Below the pieces are notes generated by a model. It did not search any database. It was not told where the DNA came from and saw only the letters and a list, made by a program, of their open reading frames with translations. A DNA stretch of 64,000 nucleotides, from NCBI GenBank assembly GCA_026874595.1, contig CM049311.1, forward strand, positions 55,183,676-55,247,675, written 5' to 3'. The stretch comes from Sipunculus nudus (lineage: Eukaryota > Annelida > Sipuncula > Golfingiida > Sipunculidae). Below are positions 36,701-48,724 of the stretch, piece by piece. Position 1 is the stretch's first letter; each line of letters opens with the position of its first letter. Position numbers and translations under genes: made by a program.

Positions 36701-39539
36701 GTAAAATTCTTAATTCCCAAATTAGATTGTGACTTCTTTATGTGATTTTTTCCAGGAGATAAATGAAAAATGTAAACTGTTATTAACTACAAAAACAGGT
36801 GGACAGCAGGTGGTGAAACGGACTTTGGCAAGTATACCGTTACACCTAATCTACAATAAATTACTCGTTTTCATTCATTTATTCAAATTTATTCATACAA
36901 TTAACGCTCGTTCAACTGGGCTCAATGGTTAATAATATCAATGTGATACAAATAACTTATGCTTATTTAATTTGATCTCCTATCTAAAAAATAACCACAA
37001 TCAACAATGATATAATTAAACGTTGAACCAGTGTTTAATTACACAGGAAAGGAATTTATCGGTCAATAAATCAGTTAACAAGAAAAGACAACAAGAAAAG
37101 CTTACATGTTTAAATTACACACGTGTCATAGTTACCAAGGATAAACTGTGGAGATGGTAAATGCTTCTTAAATGCTTGGCAAGGGAAAATACGTTTCAAA
37201 GTAGTATTGGCGAAAGACCGAGCTGATAAATTTCTGACATAAGGATATATCTCTGACATAAAGTAAAGTAAATTACAGAAAATAACCCTGAACAAGCAGG
37301 TAAACAGCGGTATTCCTGATTGACAGAGTGATTTATGTCACAGTGATTCTGGCAATATTTGGTAAAAAAATTTAAAATACATTTAAATGTCATGATAGGA
37401 CATTTACTCCAAGAAGAAAAGTTAGTATTCCTGTCTCAAAATTCTGCCATATCTGAAAGAGCTTTTGGAGGGCTCAAATGTACACGCATTAAGTCAACTG
37501 TTTTCCTTGATTTGATGTGTACAAAAGTGTGCCAACGGGACTAAAGCAGACTTAAAAAAAGAAACAGCCTCACACGGGACATTTTTTTTATAGATATATA
37601 CGTCAATGACTTGTAACAGAATTGTGGGTGAGGGGTCACGGGCGTTTTGTCTCCTGCAGTTCATGTTTTTGCTGGTTGTGATTGGCTGTAGATCTGTAGC
37701 CACATGTGACAGCTTTCGTATTTCAGCCTTTATTATATTAACCTATATTATCATGTTTAATCAAGGCCAGTCAAGAGCAATTTGTGTAAATAAAACTGTA
37801 TTGGTGTGTCACTTTATTCTGACGACCCGAAGCGTGAGTTTATTTCTGTTTAATATTTTTGTATAGTTTTCTGGAGAGAGGAAGGCGCCCCATTGGATCC
37901 AAGTGTAAACAAGGGACCCATTGGTCACGGCGCTCAACTGTTATAAATGATCACAAAATATGATTTGGATGAGGGGATAGACAAATGCTAGTGGTAATAT
38001 AAGCTGTATTATGAGATGATGGTGTTAAACTCAAGTTATGTAAGATTTGGATAAAATCCTAGGGTATAGGGAAGGGAATTGATGTCATTTATATAATTTA
38101 CTTTTGGAAACTGAGTGCTATTGCCACAAATGATTTTTCACTTGGCCTGATGCTGCAAGTATACACCATTTTCTCAGTTTTATCTTGTAAATTCTATCTC
38201 ATCAGAATATATTAAGTTTCAGTTCAACAAAATTGGTTGAGAATCCAGGATATACAAATTTCAAAAATTTAAATAAAGATCATTAGTTCCTGGTTTTATG
38301 GCTTTAATTTATATTTAAAAAATAAAACTATTATATTCACTTTTTGAATATTTTCCCACCAATCTACACACTAACATAGCAAGTCTCATGACAATTATTA
38401 TCACTTTAGACATCATAATGAGGACTTGTCTAGGATCTGCTTTTTTTTTTTTGGTTATCACATTTAAATATTTTTTTTATGTTTTCACCTCATGTATAAA
38501 AAAAGGGTAATCTCAGCTATGAAACTGATAAATGTGTATAAAATAACCCAATAAATAATACAAGCAAGATGGCCATGTTTAATTTTTTAATATGAATAAA
38601 GTAATTAGTACTATATATTTTGATTATATACATAGTATCATGTAACAGCTCAAACAGCCATAAGTCTTAGTGTCAGTAGTCAAACATATTGACATCTTTG
38701 ATGAGTACTTGTCTGAGTAATATTTGAAATATTTTACATATTTTATTCAATAATATATATTTACAAACTGGAACACTTGGAAAAGACGTGGAAATTTAGA
38801 TTAATTTGAAATAATCAATGACATCTTTGTCTATCCTGTATTTGCTTCATATAATATACCTAATAGTAAAGAACAATTTTTTCGATCATTTTATTTCATT
38901 TTTAAAATTGAAATGAGAAATACCCAAAGGTGACTACATTTTGTCATTTTGAATACATCATGGGCAATCAATACAAGATCCACACAATATAAGTAATTGC
39001 AAGGTAATTCCCTGTTACTCATTTACCATCAAATTCCTTTTCCATTAACTTTTCATAAAGTTGTTTTAATAAACGAATAATTTATTTGATAAAATTATTG
39101 TTTATTGTTATATTTTGGCCAAAACAAAAACCAAAGAAGGGGGTTTGACACCTTGAGCTTAACCAGCCAAGAGCTGGCTGCCTGCCCATGCAGAATGCTT
39201 CCCTACATAATTAGCCTGAAAGGTCAACAGGGGTGACATACACGTGACTGGAGGGGCTTCAGTATGGTCTAGATGTGACATGGCCTCATTAAACTTAAAA
39301 AAGCTACAGTTTTTGGCCAATTCCTTTCATATTAAAGAACGCAGAATCTGAAATACTTAAATGTGCATGATATGAAAATTAAATCAACAATAATAACAGG
39401 AAAAAAAGTGCCGTGACCAAATTTGGGCAAATTTAGGTACTGATTTTATATTTACGCTAATAATTCATTAAATTTGGTAAATTCAGATCTTATAAGTGAG
39501 TATATGTATTTCCTGATTATTTACAAAGTGCATTATGTT
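36701..39539. other. AT-rich intergenic stretch, no gene seen
   Basis: There are no supported exons or clear mobile elements. A plus-strand open frame at 37606-37866 follows nothing recognisable. Long AT-rich tracts run from 38000 to 39100. Confidence 0.4.
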
Positions 39540-39925
39540 GGGGCCCATAACTTCAAGAAATTACATAATAATTACCTTATTTCATGTATGTTCATAGGAA
39601 ATATGGATATATTATAAGGAATATACATATTAAATATAATCAAAAACATATAAGTGGTTTTGATATCAGGCAGTCTTGAAGTGTAACAATTAGTTTTTAA
39701 AAGAAAATTGAGATTTTTCCTTAATATCTGGAAGGAACGAAGTCGTATTGACCCAATTTTCGGTATGATTTTGGAAACATCTACCTGAATGCCAAATTTT
39801 GGACTCGTAGGTCCGACAGTTTCAAAACGTGCCAGTTTAACTGACGGACAGACGGACGGCACGACAGACGGACGGACAGCCGACAGACAAAGGACTACCG
39901 TCAGCTGAGCTAAGGAACCAACTTT
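39540..39925 (-). repeat. Bivalve dispersed repeat with 'gacggacgg' block
   Basis: Starting at 'gggcccataacttcaagaaat' and ending in 'gacggacagacggacggc ... gacggacggacagccgac' and 'cagctgagctaag', it resembles the repeat at 1810-2222. The 189-codon minus-strand open frame here is produced by this repeat and its simple-sequence tail, not by a gene. Confidence 0.55.
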
Positions 39926-40210
39926 CTTCTGTTTATATTTGCGCCAGATCTTGAATACAGAGATCTTTTGCTGCAATATAATTGTCATAGGTGATTGGTG
40001 TGCACCTTTTATTATTTCTGAAGTTGACCTTATATTCAAGGTTGTACACTCATAAACGGATTCCCTATTATCGCTCAGTTGGTCGGTGCTTCCTGCGATC
40101 ATAAAAACATCTACTTTACACAAAGGAACGGGAAGAATCAAGAAGAAATCGTTAAACTATGGTGTTAATCGCTTAATTTATACTGGCATTTCATTAATTT
40201 GTCTTAATTT

Positions 40211-40228
40211 GGGGGGGGGGGGGGGGGG
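40211..40228. repeat. Poly-G run
   Basis: This is a homopolymer of about 18 G. Length is likely uncertain in any assembly. Confidence 0.9.
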
Positions 40229-41187
40229 TCAGCTCCGATGTCCAAGCCTGAACCAGGCTGTACGCTATACCCCTCAAGGGTATATGGTTTGCTCCTGAGT
40301 GCCTCAATGTATGGTCGGTGACTCTTAAAAAATTTGTCACACACAAGAAATGCATGTGGTGAAAGATAAGATGTCATTGTAGAGCTCTGAACAGGAAGAG
40401 ATAATTTTCTTACAACATCATTCAGTTTTTGTGTCTCCTAATTCTCTAACCTAACAAATAAAAAAAAAATTAATAATATCTACGAAACTAAGCCGAAAGT
40501 CTTATTTTTTTGTAAGGTAGAAACACGACTCAGCATGGCTTCTAGGCATTTCCATCCAGTGCTGATTCTCTTTTTCTGCCACTACAAGCCTCATAAATGT
40601 ACTTATCTGTTTTAAGCCGTAGTTAGACCCGGGAAGCCTCTCATCCTGGCTGTATGCACATCCTGTCATCCCCGAGTTCATTTACTCAGCAGCCAGGCTC
40701 CAGCCCAGTGACGTCAATCCATCCTAATCAAAGTAGACCGGCAGTTTTGTATGTGAAGATAAAGCCATGAGAGAAAAAGTTAATTAGAATTCAGGCATGC
40801 TGTCGTAAATAGACAGACCTCCCTAACCTTTATATTAATAAATGTACTACCTTTCCTTTCTTTTCCTTTCGGCTAAAAGGCTTTCCCCTATCTTTCTTTT
40901 CTTAAATGATTATTTTGTAATATCTGTGGTTATTTCAAGCCCTCTTCGGACCAGAACAGACAGAGCTGATGTGTTTTAATGCCCTTGCTTAAATGACGGA
41001 ATGCATGACGAAAAACTATGTTCCTAATCTACCTGACTTATCTGAAGCGCTGTCTGGAAAGTTAAATATCCATCAGAGCGTAAAAATACAAAGCATTTTT
41101 GTCATTGTCAATGATATTTTTTAATATTTAAAGTACAAATACATGGCATGTTGGTAACAGGAAGATAAAAAATATATTTTATTATTA

Positions 41188-41826
41188 AAGGGGGCGGATA
41201 CAGGACTTTATATTATATAGGGGAGTATATGCTGAGAGCATAAAAAACATGTAATACATATTTTTCAATGGTAGAAATATATATATAAAATGAGCCCCGA
41301 TTTCACACTAACGAAGACCATTCGCAATATCCATCTATCGTCGCCCACACAGACTTGCTTGTCATGGAAGTCCCGACAAGTGTATAATACATGTACAGTA
41401 TATATATATTTATATATTGTTACGGGGTGACATAAAAGCGGACCGACATAGCTCGCTTATGAAGCCTGCTTTTCTAGCGAAGCGGTTGGAATGTCGGACA
41501 TGTGCGCCACCGACATGGGTTCGAATCCTGGATCGGAAATTCTTTTTCCTCGATACGGCGATAAAGCATGCAAAGCATATAAGTAACCGTATCGACTTAT
41601 ATCGATATATTGATAACCCTCCCCCCCCACCCTGTGAGTCATCCCCCCACCCTTGAAGATAATTTGACGCCATTGATACCAGGGGAGGGTCGGCAGAGGA
41701 GGAGGTTAGGTGACTCTGACACTAATTTTTATATTTAGGGTTACGGTTAGGGTATTAAACGCTAATTGTTCTATTCCCCCAATTTTTACGTAGAACAGGG
41801 GGATTCCCCTCCTAAATCCGCCCCTG
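41188..41826. mobile_element. Possible MITE-type element with GGGGCGGAT ends
   Basis: The left end 'ggggcggatacagg' pairs with the right end read in reverse, 'caggggcggatttagg'. The 639-bp interval carries a tRNA-like SINE and an AT run. The ends resemble those of the MITEs at 16771 and 61701. No target duplication was seen; chance pairing of two separate relics is possible. Confidence 0.35.
41445..41550 (+). repeat. tRNA-derived SINE
   Basis: An A-box-like 'tagcgaagcggttgg' (41474-41488) is followed by a perfect B box, GGTTCGAATCC (41518-41528). The segment between does not give a full cloverleaf, so I do not call a tRNA gene. Confidence 0.6.
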
Positions 41827-42271
41827 ATGCAGTAACATTTTACTAGACTTTAGCCCAATTGCCTATTATTAAAATTGTGACGTTATAATGGATTACATAA
41901 CTATATTCGCCTACATGACTAATGCTGTGTTCGGAACCGCTCGCTTTTCAGAAAATCAGGAAAATGCGTTCGCTATATATATACCGTTCGGAAGTAGTGT
42001 TTACCACTCATGAACTGGAAAAAATTATCTCGGAAACGACTTGGCGTCCTTGACCCTGCAAGCAAGTATTGTGGCATCCTAAACAACGCATCGGATAAGA
42101 TAATATTTTAGCTATCAGAAAAAGATATCTTATGGCAAGGAATAATATTACGCATCCACATAGCTGTATAGTGCATGTGCTTGCACATTACAAAAATAAA
42201 TTTCTTTCTATAAAGAAAACAATCTAATGACAAAAAATATTTTCTTTGGAGTCAGTAAAAATTTTTGTCTT

Positions 42272-42425
42272 ACACTGGTCAAGAAAATATGTTTTTTTTA
42301 CAAGATGATATATCTTATCCTCAAAAATTAAGATATATTTTCTTGACGATTTCTTGTCAAAAGAAATTGTCTTGTCAAGAAAATTTATCTTTATGAATAA
42401 ACCATCAAATATTTTTTTGCAGTGT
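42272..42425. mobile_element. Short MITE-like element with CACTG ends
   Basis: It starts 'cactggtcaagaaaatat' and ends 'atatttttttgcagtg'. It is filled with 'tcttgacaag'-type motifs that are partly inverted. It is about 150 bp with no coding content. Confidence 0.45.
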
Positions 42426-42575
42426 GTATTCCTAAATTATAGAAGGTGTTAAAAATTCACATGAAAATAGTATCACAATGCAAAGAATTCAAGATTGTTT
42501 TGTCTGTATTTACCTCCTGATTATAATGATACAAATTTATTTTAAAGACGAAGATAAGATTAACTATTCAATATA

Positions 42576-43829
42576 CAGTAGAACGCCTGTATTACGGTCA
42601 CCATCGGGACTGGATGAAAGTGGCCTTAATACAGGAGTGGCCGTTATACAGGACTTGACCAGGAAAAGGGGGTTAAAATGTGACACGAAACCAAGTTCAA
42701 ATCTTCATTACTATCAACAAAATAAACGTATATACAGAGTATTAGTATAATTATTGTTATCAATAAAAAATAAAATATTTACAATCACATCAACCCTATT
42801 TATAACAATTACCAACAATATATACAAATACAGTGTTTGTTATTAAATTACAAACAGATTGTATATCCGTAATATTTGTACAAATTTGTTGAACCACTGC
42901 CACATGACATCATTCAGTTTGATTCCCTGTAGATACACGCTGTCTTTATCTACTGGCGTTTGCGTTTTCTTCATACTGTTCCATGATCTCTCGCTTCCTC
43001 TTAAGTATGTTTTAAACTTGAGTTCGGCCGACACCATAGATTTCTGCTAGCTGTCGGCTGCTTTTCCCCTCACTCTTCCTGATCAGGTCTACTTTTTCTT
43101 TGAGAGCAAGTTCATGTCTTTTCTTGGTCTCCATAATGGTCAAAGTGATTTGGACAGAATATACGTAACATTTTATACATGTAACAATGTTTATTTTTTC
43201 CTTCATAATTGTTTCATGTATGAGTAAATTGTGCGATGTTTGCCGCACTGTTTTCGTTTGTTGTATGTGTTCACAAGGACATTAAAGAAAGTTTAAAGAT
43301 CCACAGTTTGCCAAACTTTTTTGATGACATAATCATCGGGACCCGCTGGTTGTCATTCGTTGATTAAATGACAAAGACCCTGTTTAAGATCGGGCTCGCA
43401 CGACTGATTCACAAACCTAAACGCAGGTGGGAACACGTGCCTTACTATAGTGCATACCAATGGGGCTGTGCGGGGGTAGTACGACGCTGGTAACGTATCA
43501 AACTACTCAGTCACGGTCGAGTGGTTACCTTTATCCTGGCACTCATTAACAGACAGGAATATGTGAGAGCGGACACTTGTGTAATGACAATGAGGTCAGA
43601 GGTGGCCGCTCGATTTTTTTAGACCATTTCACTACCCCTGACCGTAATTGAGGTGTTTCCTGGCCTGCGGGACCGAGAAACCTGGCCGTAATACGGAATA
43701 GAGGAGTGACCGTAATTGACAACAAAATGATTATGAAATATAACGGTCGAAAATTCGGGACCGGAAAATCTGACCGTTATAGACGTATTGACCGTTATTG
43801 AGGCGTGGCCGTTAGCAGACGTTCTACTG
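42576..43829 (-). mobile_element. pogo/Tigger-type DNA transposon, internally deleted
   Basis: The ends are cagtagaacgcctgtattac and, in reverse, cagtagaacgtctgctaacg, flanked by TA on both sides (42574-42575 and 43830-43831), the target used by the Tc1/mariner/pogo superfamily. Repeated 'gaccgttattgagg'-type motifs lie near both ends. A transposase fragment sits inside on the minus strand. At 1254 bp it is about half the length of complete relatives. Confidence 0.85.
42880..43134 (-). pseudogene. pogo/Tigger transposase fragment (N-terminal DNA-binding part)
   Basis: From ATG at 43134 it reads METKKRHELALKEKVDLIRK and then SSRQLAEIYGVGRTQV, a psq/CENP-B-type helix-turn-helix. The next codon is a TAA (43012-43014) where relatives have a coding residue. 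Reading on gives ILKRKREIMEQYEENANASR, another stop, and after a frameshift NDVMWQWFNKF, matching the second helix-turn-helix region of the family. The catalytic DDE domain is absent. Not functional. Confidence 0.85.
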
Positions 43830-43865
43830 TATTGACATATCGTTGTAATAAACTACACACATATA

Positions 43866-43959
43866 CAATGAAACCTGGATATTACGACCACCAACGAGAC
43901 CTCGATGAAGTGGTCGCAATTTAGAGGTGGTCGCTAAACCGTTAGGCTAGGTTTTACTG
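43866..43959. mobile_element. 94-bp MITE with TA target duplication
   Basis: The ends caatgaaacctggatattac and, in reverse, cagtaaaacctagcctaacg are flanked by TA on both sides. It shares the 'gaccacc ... ggtggtcgc' style of the pogo element 35 bp away and is probably a non-autonomous relative. Confidence 0.6.
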
Positions 43960-44365
43960 TACATTGAATTGATTAAATTTTATTGTTTTGAAAACTTTTG
44001 CATTTGGGTTTTCAAAACATATCGACATGAGGGACAAAACGGAGTCTCTAAGTGTTTGGTCACGCTAAATAATGCACTGAGGGGTTCTCTAATTAAAAAT
44101 ATTGACTAATTATTTCCAAGTATAGACTATACACCATGTACTTAATGAAGTTACCCATCCTTTCCTTTTCTTTGCAGAAATCAGATACATCTGCATGGCT
44201 AGCGAACGTGCAAATATAAAGAAAAAAGCGGATTTTTCGTTTTTCACATTTTTCTATATAAATTATCAATTAGATTTTATTTAAGTTATCTGTAGTTAAT
44301 TACTTTCAAATTGATCAGTTGAGTATAAGGATATTTATGAACAGCTGCAGAACAACAGGCCCTGG

Positions 44366-44472
44366 TTTGGGTCGACCGTGAACAATCTCACGGCTCTGGT
44401 GATACCGGTACTCGAACTCGCGGTCTGTGCTAATAGTCCTGCATTTGTGCTGTCGAGACCACGGACCCCAGT
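44366..44472 (-). repeat. tRNA-derived SINE
   Basis: On the minus strand 'gtggtctcgacagcac' (A-box side) is followed by 'cgagttcgagtacc' (B-box side, 44408-44421) with an anticodon-arm-like segment between. It is a different family from the SINE at 1231. Confidence 0.55.
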
Positions 44473-44814
44473 AAAATGCAAAGACTTCAACATGTAAGTT
44501 ATTTCACTCCGAGCATTACATTTAAGAGATAATGTTTTGCAAGTTACAAATTTAAATGCGCGTTTGCGCCACTGACTTGTTTAAAAACGATTGAAATTTT
44601 ATATCCTAATTTTGAAGAAATATTAATATTAAATATTAAACCTCTCTACAGTTTGACTACATAACGCAAAGACTGAAGGAAACCGTTTTTCAGGAACAGG
44701 AAATCCTCATTTTTTGTGAAAATTGCCTCAAAATGTCCTCTTTTCATTATATATTAAAAAAATATCCCAATATGGGGGATACCCCCTCCCGTATCCTCCC
44801 CATGTTACTTTAAC

Positions 44815-44815
<1 letters not shown>

Positions 44816-44861
<46 letters not shown>

Positions 44862-44923
44862 TTTTTTCGACTTGCTCCCCATGTACCTTTAACTATAACC
44901 TTAATGAACCATTAATAATAGTA

Positions 44924-44958
<35 letters not shown>

Positions 44959-44959
44959 C
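44816..44959. repeat. Two (AT)n microsatellites
   Basis: AT runs lie at 44816-44861 and 44922-44959, separated by about 60 bp. Confidence 0.9.
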
Positions 44960-44984
44960 CTGCATATACACGTATCGCACGATT

Positions 44985-45180
44985 TCCAAACTCTCCAACA
45001 TTTACATTCTTAAAGCAATCTCCCTCTCGGGGGGGGGGGGGGGGAGGGGCAACTCCCTCCCGAAAGGTGCAATTAACGGCTTCACAGTTCAGGGACGTAT
45101 GCTCATTAATTCTTAAGCCGCGTAATAAAAAACTTGGGCACCACTGCAATGGCACGGTTTCCAAACTCTCCAAACACAAC
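44985..45180. repeat. Short direct repeat 'ggtttccaaactctccaa' and poly-G run
   Basis: The sequence around 44985-45002 (cgcacgatttccaaactctc) recurs at 45152-45172 (ggcacggtttccaaactctc). A run of G lies between, at 45029-45047. It is probably part of an unclassified repeat. Confidence 0.45.
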
Positions 45181-45425
45181 ACATAGTACATACATACTGC
45201 CCCACAACAACGTGAGTATATATTTTTTTTTATTTATGTATCTCATCTCTTATTTCCAGATCGATTCTCAGCACCATAGCTTACCCGTCATGCAATTAAG
45301 GAATATGTGGGCACGGAATCAGTGATTATTTCGACCGCCGCGAAAGTTTAGGAGTTTATCGCCGATCACACACAGCGCATCAGTTCTACGCAGATATATC
45401 GTTTTGGATTAAAGACTTGAATACA
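45151..45425 (+). pseudogene. Possible spliced coding remnant of unknown origin
   Basis: An ATG at 45151 opens MARFPNSPNTTHSTYILPHN, then a GTGAGT donor near 45211 and a pyrimidine-rich acceptor 'cttatttccag' near 45260. This leaves a tiny intron of about 50 bp and a second part IDSQHHSLPVMQLR ending at a stop. In another frame just downstream the DNA reads DYFDRRESLGVYRRSHTAHQ and WIKDLNT, then a stop and an AATAAA near 45430. This looks like a decayed coding sequence with a frameshift, perhaps from a repeat. I do not recognise it. Confidence 0.3.
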
Positions 45426-46124
45426 TAGAAACAATAAATTTGCCAAGGGATTTGTGTACGTTTCACAAAGGTGCATCAGCTGTACCAGCCGTGCAAACAT
45501 CCCTTGAGACTCCTTGCATCGCCTTCTGTTAGTTTATTGTATTGTGCTACGACTTAATATATTTTGTTTTGTCAAACAGACAAGTATTAATTTTATAATA
45601 CAGATTCATTAAACAAGAGGATCTCGAATCACACAGACGTGCCCAAGAACACGCGCACAATTCATCTTTCTTGATGTACACCAGCCACCAGTTATCAAAA
45701 CCACCAAGAACAGCACACCCTGGGACCCCTTGGATGTTCATTCTTGTCGCCATTTTTTTGTGTGCGGATGAGAGAGAACTGTATGACGTGTGCGCTATAT
45801 CACAGATGACAAAATATAATATTTAGGGGCATACATATTCTAATACCTTTTGGCTGTTGCACTTTTTAACAAGTATTATAACTTAATAAAACTATGTTTC
45901 ATTAGAAACGTGTTTTTATTTCTTCTGTAAATATTTATCATATTTGCAGGATATAACTAAGTTAGAAATATAATTTATAAATGTAATCCATGCGATTACC
46001 AAATTCTTATAGTGTTTTCATATTATCAATCAAACTGTTTCCCTTAAATATGGACATGTGAGGTGTGATTGATTCATTCTTAATGATATGACATCCCAGA
46101 CTACTTTCTTATACACAAATATAT

Positions 46125-46350
46125 ATAAGGCCCTCTAGAACCTTTCCTGAACAAATCGATCCATAAAGAATCCTTCAGTAGGGTTCCTAAAAAGTACCCA
46201 TTATCAGGGTTACATAAAGAAACTAAAGAACCCCCGGAGAGGGTTCCAGGTAGGACCCTCTCGTGAGAGAACCTCTAAGAGTTCCCCGCTGTCTCATCTT
46301 CAAAGAAACCCTTAAGGGTTCTTCAGGTTACCTTTATTTCTTAGAGTGTT
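46125..46350. repeat. MITE-like repeat rich in 'gggttc/gaaccc'
   Basis: It contains many short inverted motifs (agggttcc, gaacccc, agagggttcc, ggaccctc, aagggttctt) between 'ggccctctagaacc' and 'ttcttagagtgttt'. It is non-coding, with some hairpin potential. Confidence 0.4.
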
Positions 46351-46476
46351 TTTCTAGCGGTCATGGAATTTCTTTTGTACTTGTGTTGTATTTTTGCAAC
46401 TTATTAGTCTGAATTGCAATGTTAAAGAAGAAAAAAGTCTAATCTTGATATTTACATTTCCCTAAGGAACCTCCGG

Positions 46477-46540
46477 TTCTTTTAAGTCTGCATACACAAG
46501 AAACTCTTCAACATAAACGGCGGTTCTACTAGTTTAAACA
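46477..46540. repeat. Direct repeat, left copy
   Basis: 'cttttaagtctgcatacaca' followed by 'agaaactcttcaac' recurs at 46885-46945 with a few mismatches over about 62 bp. Confidence 0.8.
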
Positions 46541-46884
46541 ACCGATGTATTGTGCAGCGGTTACAGCAGAGTGAATAAATGTACATAGCGTAACCTCTGC
46601 TTGTGGAGCGTAAAGCAAAACCAGATTCCATTGAGTCTGAGCGGTCGCTTTGTCTTTGGCGACCGTTCCTTTCTTCTGATAGTTCTGCAAGCAGTTCTCA
46701 GATGCCGCCACTGATCACATCATTTGGGATCTGACACCATCGATGGTTGTTCCTGTTAAACACTGCAGTACACAACTTGAGTATGTATCAGTGTCAGTAA
46801 GGCCACACACGAAAACAATATTGTTCTACGGACTCTGGGAACAAATAAAAATATTTTGAAACCGGTCAAGACACAAAAACTTAT

Positions 46885-46945
46885 CCTTTTAAGTCTGCAT
46901 ACACAAGAAACTGTTCAACAAAAACGGCGCTTCTACGTGTTTAAA
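46885..46945. repeat. Direct repeat, right copy
   Basis: This is the second copy of 46477-46540. It ends exactly where the reverse-transcriptase relic becomes readable. Confidence 0.8.
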
Positions 46946-47929
46946 ATGATCTTTTAAGGGCAGAGGATAACGGAAATGCTGTAGTGCTGACCATATTAAA
47001 TTTATCCGCTGCTTTTGATACTAAAGACCATACTATTTTGTCGAACAGTTTACATGACTGCTATGGTGTATGCGGTAACACTGTCCGGTATCATTTTTAA
47101 TTCGTAAACATAAATTAGATTATCAAATATATGCGGATGACACACAAATAAATACATATTCTAAGGAGGAGATGTTGTGTCTGAGACACGAGCAATAAAT
47201 CATGTGCAGGCATGTGTAGCAAAAATTAAAGAGTAGATGAGGATTTATTATCTTTAACAAAATTAAGAGAAAACTGAAGTTATGGTCGTTTCAAGGAAGT
47301 CACAGACGCCAGGTTTTTCAATATGCATAGGTGGTCATAACAGTGCGTCTGCTTCCTGTGTACGTAATCTTGGAGTTATCTTAGATTCGTCTGATCTGAT
47401 GGATAAGCAGATAAATAACATGTGTAAGGTTGTTTTTATAGAAAGATTAGCAGAATTCGGCGCTGCTTATCAGGTGATGCTGTCAAGACACTGGTCCATA
47501 GTTTGGTTGCTAGTAAGTTAGATTACTGTAACAGTCTGTTGTTTGGTGTCCGTCCCTCAGTACCAACTTGATAAGATACAGAATGTCATTAATTGTGCTG
47601 CTAGGGTTATCACTGGATTAAGCCGGAGGGAACACATTACCAGTACAATGAGGATGCTAAAGACTTTTCTGTTAAAATGAGTTTATGTACTGTAATATGT
47701 GTCATTGCATGTCTTGTGTAGTTTTGTAGTAATTTGTAAGTCTTATACGTAAAGTTTATATGCAAATTAGCAGTATTTTAAGGAATGTTTTAATTTCACA
47801 AATATGGAAATGTTTTTGTATATGCGTACATATATTTACTAGCACTATTTTTATATGATTTTACTTTATTTACTTGTATTTTTTGGTACGGCGCTATATA
47901 AATGTACATTATTATATTATTATTATTAA

Positions 47930-47993
<64 letters not shown>

Positions 47994-47995
47994 AA
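46945..47995 (+). pseudogene. Non-LTR retrotransposon (CR1/L2/Jockey-like) reverse-transcriptase relic with (ATT)n tail
   Basis: Broken frames give NDLLRAEDNGNAVVL and LSAAFDTKDHTIL (motif A with its Asp), then, after an internal deletion, LDYQIYADDTQI (catalytic YADD). KTEVMVVSRKS follows, then CVRNLGVILDSS, LVASKLDYCNSLLFGV and YQLDKIQNVINCAARVITGL, the classic thumb and C-terminal motifs. There are several frameshifts and stops, and the 5' half (endonuclease) is missing. The 3' end 'cggcgctatataaatg' runs into an ATT microsatellite (47904-47995), typical for this group. Dead copy. Confidence 0.88.
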
Positions 47996-48079
47996 TAAAA
48001 CTACAATTTTGCGATCTTGCCAAGAAAATACTGAATTTGCTTCCATTCTTGAAATGGTGTAAATGATGAACAGAAAATT

Positions 48080-48671
48080 GAGTTCATTTTCCATACTTTT
48101 ATTTATTCTTAAGGAAAACTATGCCACAACACATATTATCATTACAACATGAACAATGAACTGGTCTTCGTTTAACAAAAATTGATCCAAGAAAACTGGA
48201 CCGATGAATCCGTAGAACATTTTTGAATAGCCTAAGAAGGGGAATATGAATGCAGACTTTTGGCCATTTTGGATGAGTTTCGGCCGCCTACTCATGGCAT
48301 CGTCTGTGTCTATGCGACATGGAAGTTGAAGTTAAGAATATTGTTAGAGTAAGAATATTGAGGACGATCAGTTCCACTGTAGAAATCCGTTAGAGACATT
48401 GAAACAAACGGTCCGTCATGATTATCCAACGGACCTTTAAGACAGCTAGGATTTAGACACGGGTATTGTCTCTGTGTGTCTGTTCCTCTCTCTGACAGAA
48501 ATCGCAGCTTGTGGACTTTATTATTCATTTATACAAAAGTAATATTTGACATAATCATTTGATAATCTCTAATGAAACGGTTATCTTTATGTAGTCGAAA
48601 CATAACTTTTCAGTAAGTTCATTTTCTTTTTAATAATACACCTGTCTGTCTCTGTCTGTCTGTCTCTGTCT

Positions 48672-48724
<53 letters not shown>

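Noticed and set aside
37606-37866. 86-codon open frame with hydrophobic stretches
   Set aside because: Phe/Ile-rich content is expected from AT-rich DNA; no promoter, splice or family evidence.
39572-40141. 189-codon minus-strand open frame
   Set aside because: It overlaps a bivalve dispersed repeat; the SVRPSVCPSV-like part is translated 'gacggacgg' simple sequence.
41473-41530. Intact tRNA gene
   Set aside because: The A and B boxes are good but the acceptor stem and arms do not pair as a full cloverleaf; SINE head instead.
44150-44215. Strong splice-acceptor-like sequence 'tttccttttctttgcag' followed by a short frame
   Set aside because: No upstream exon or downstream donor, and the frame stops after about 13 codons.
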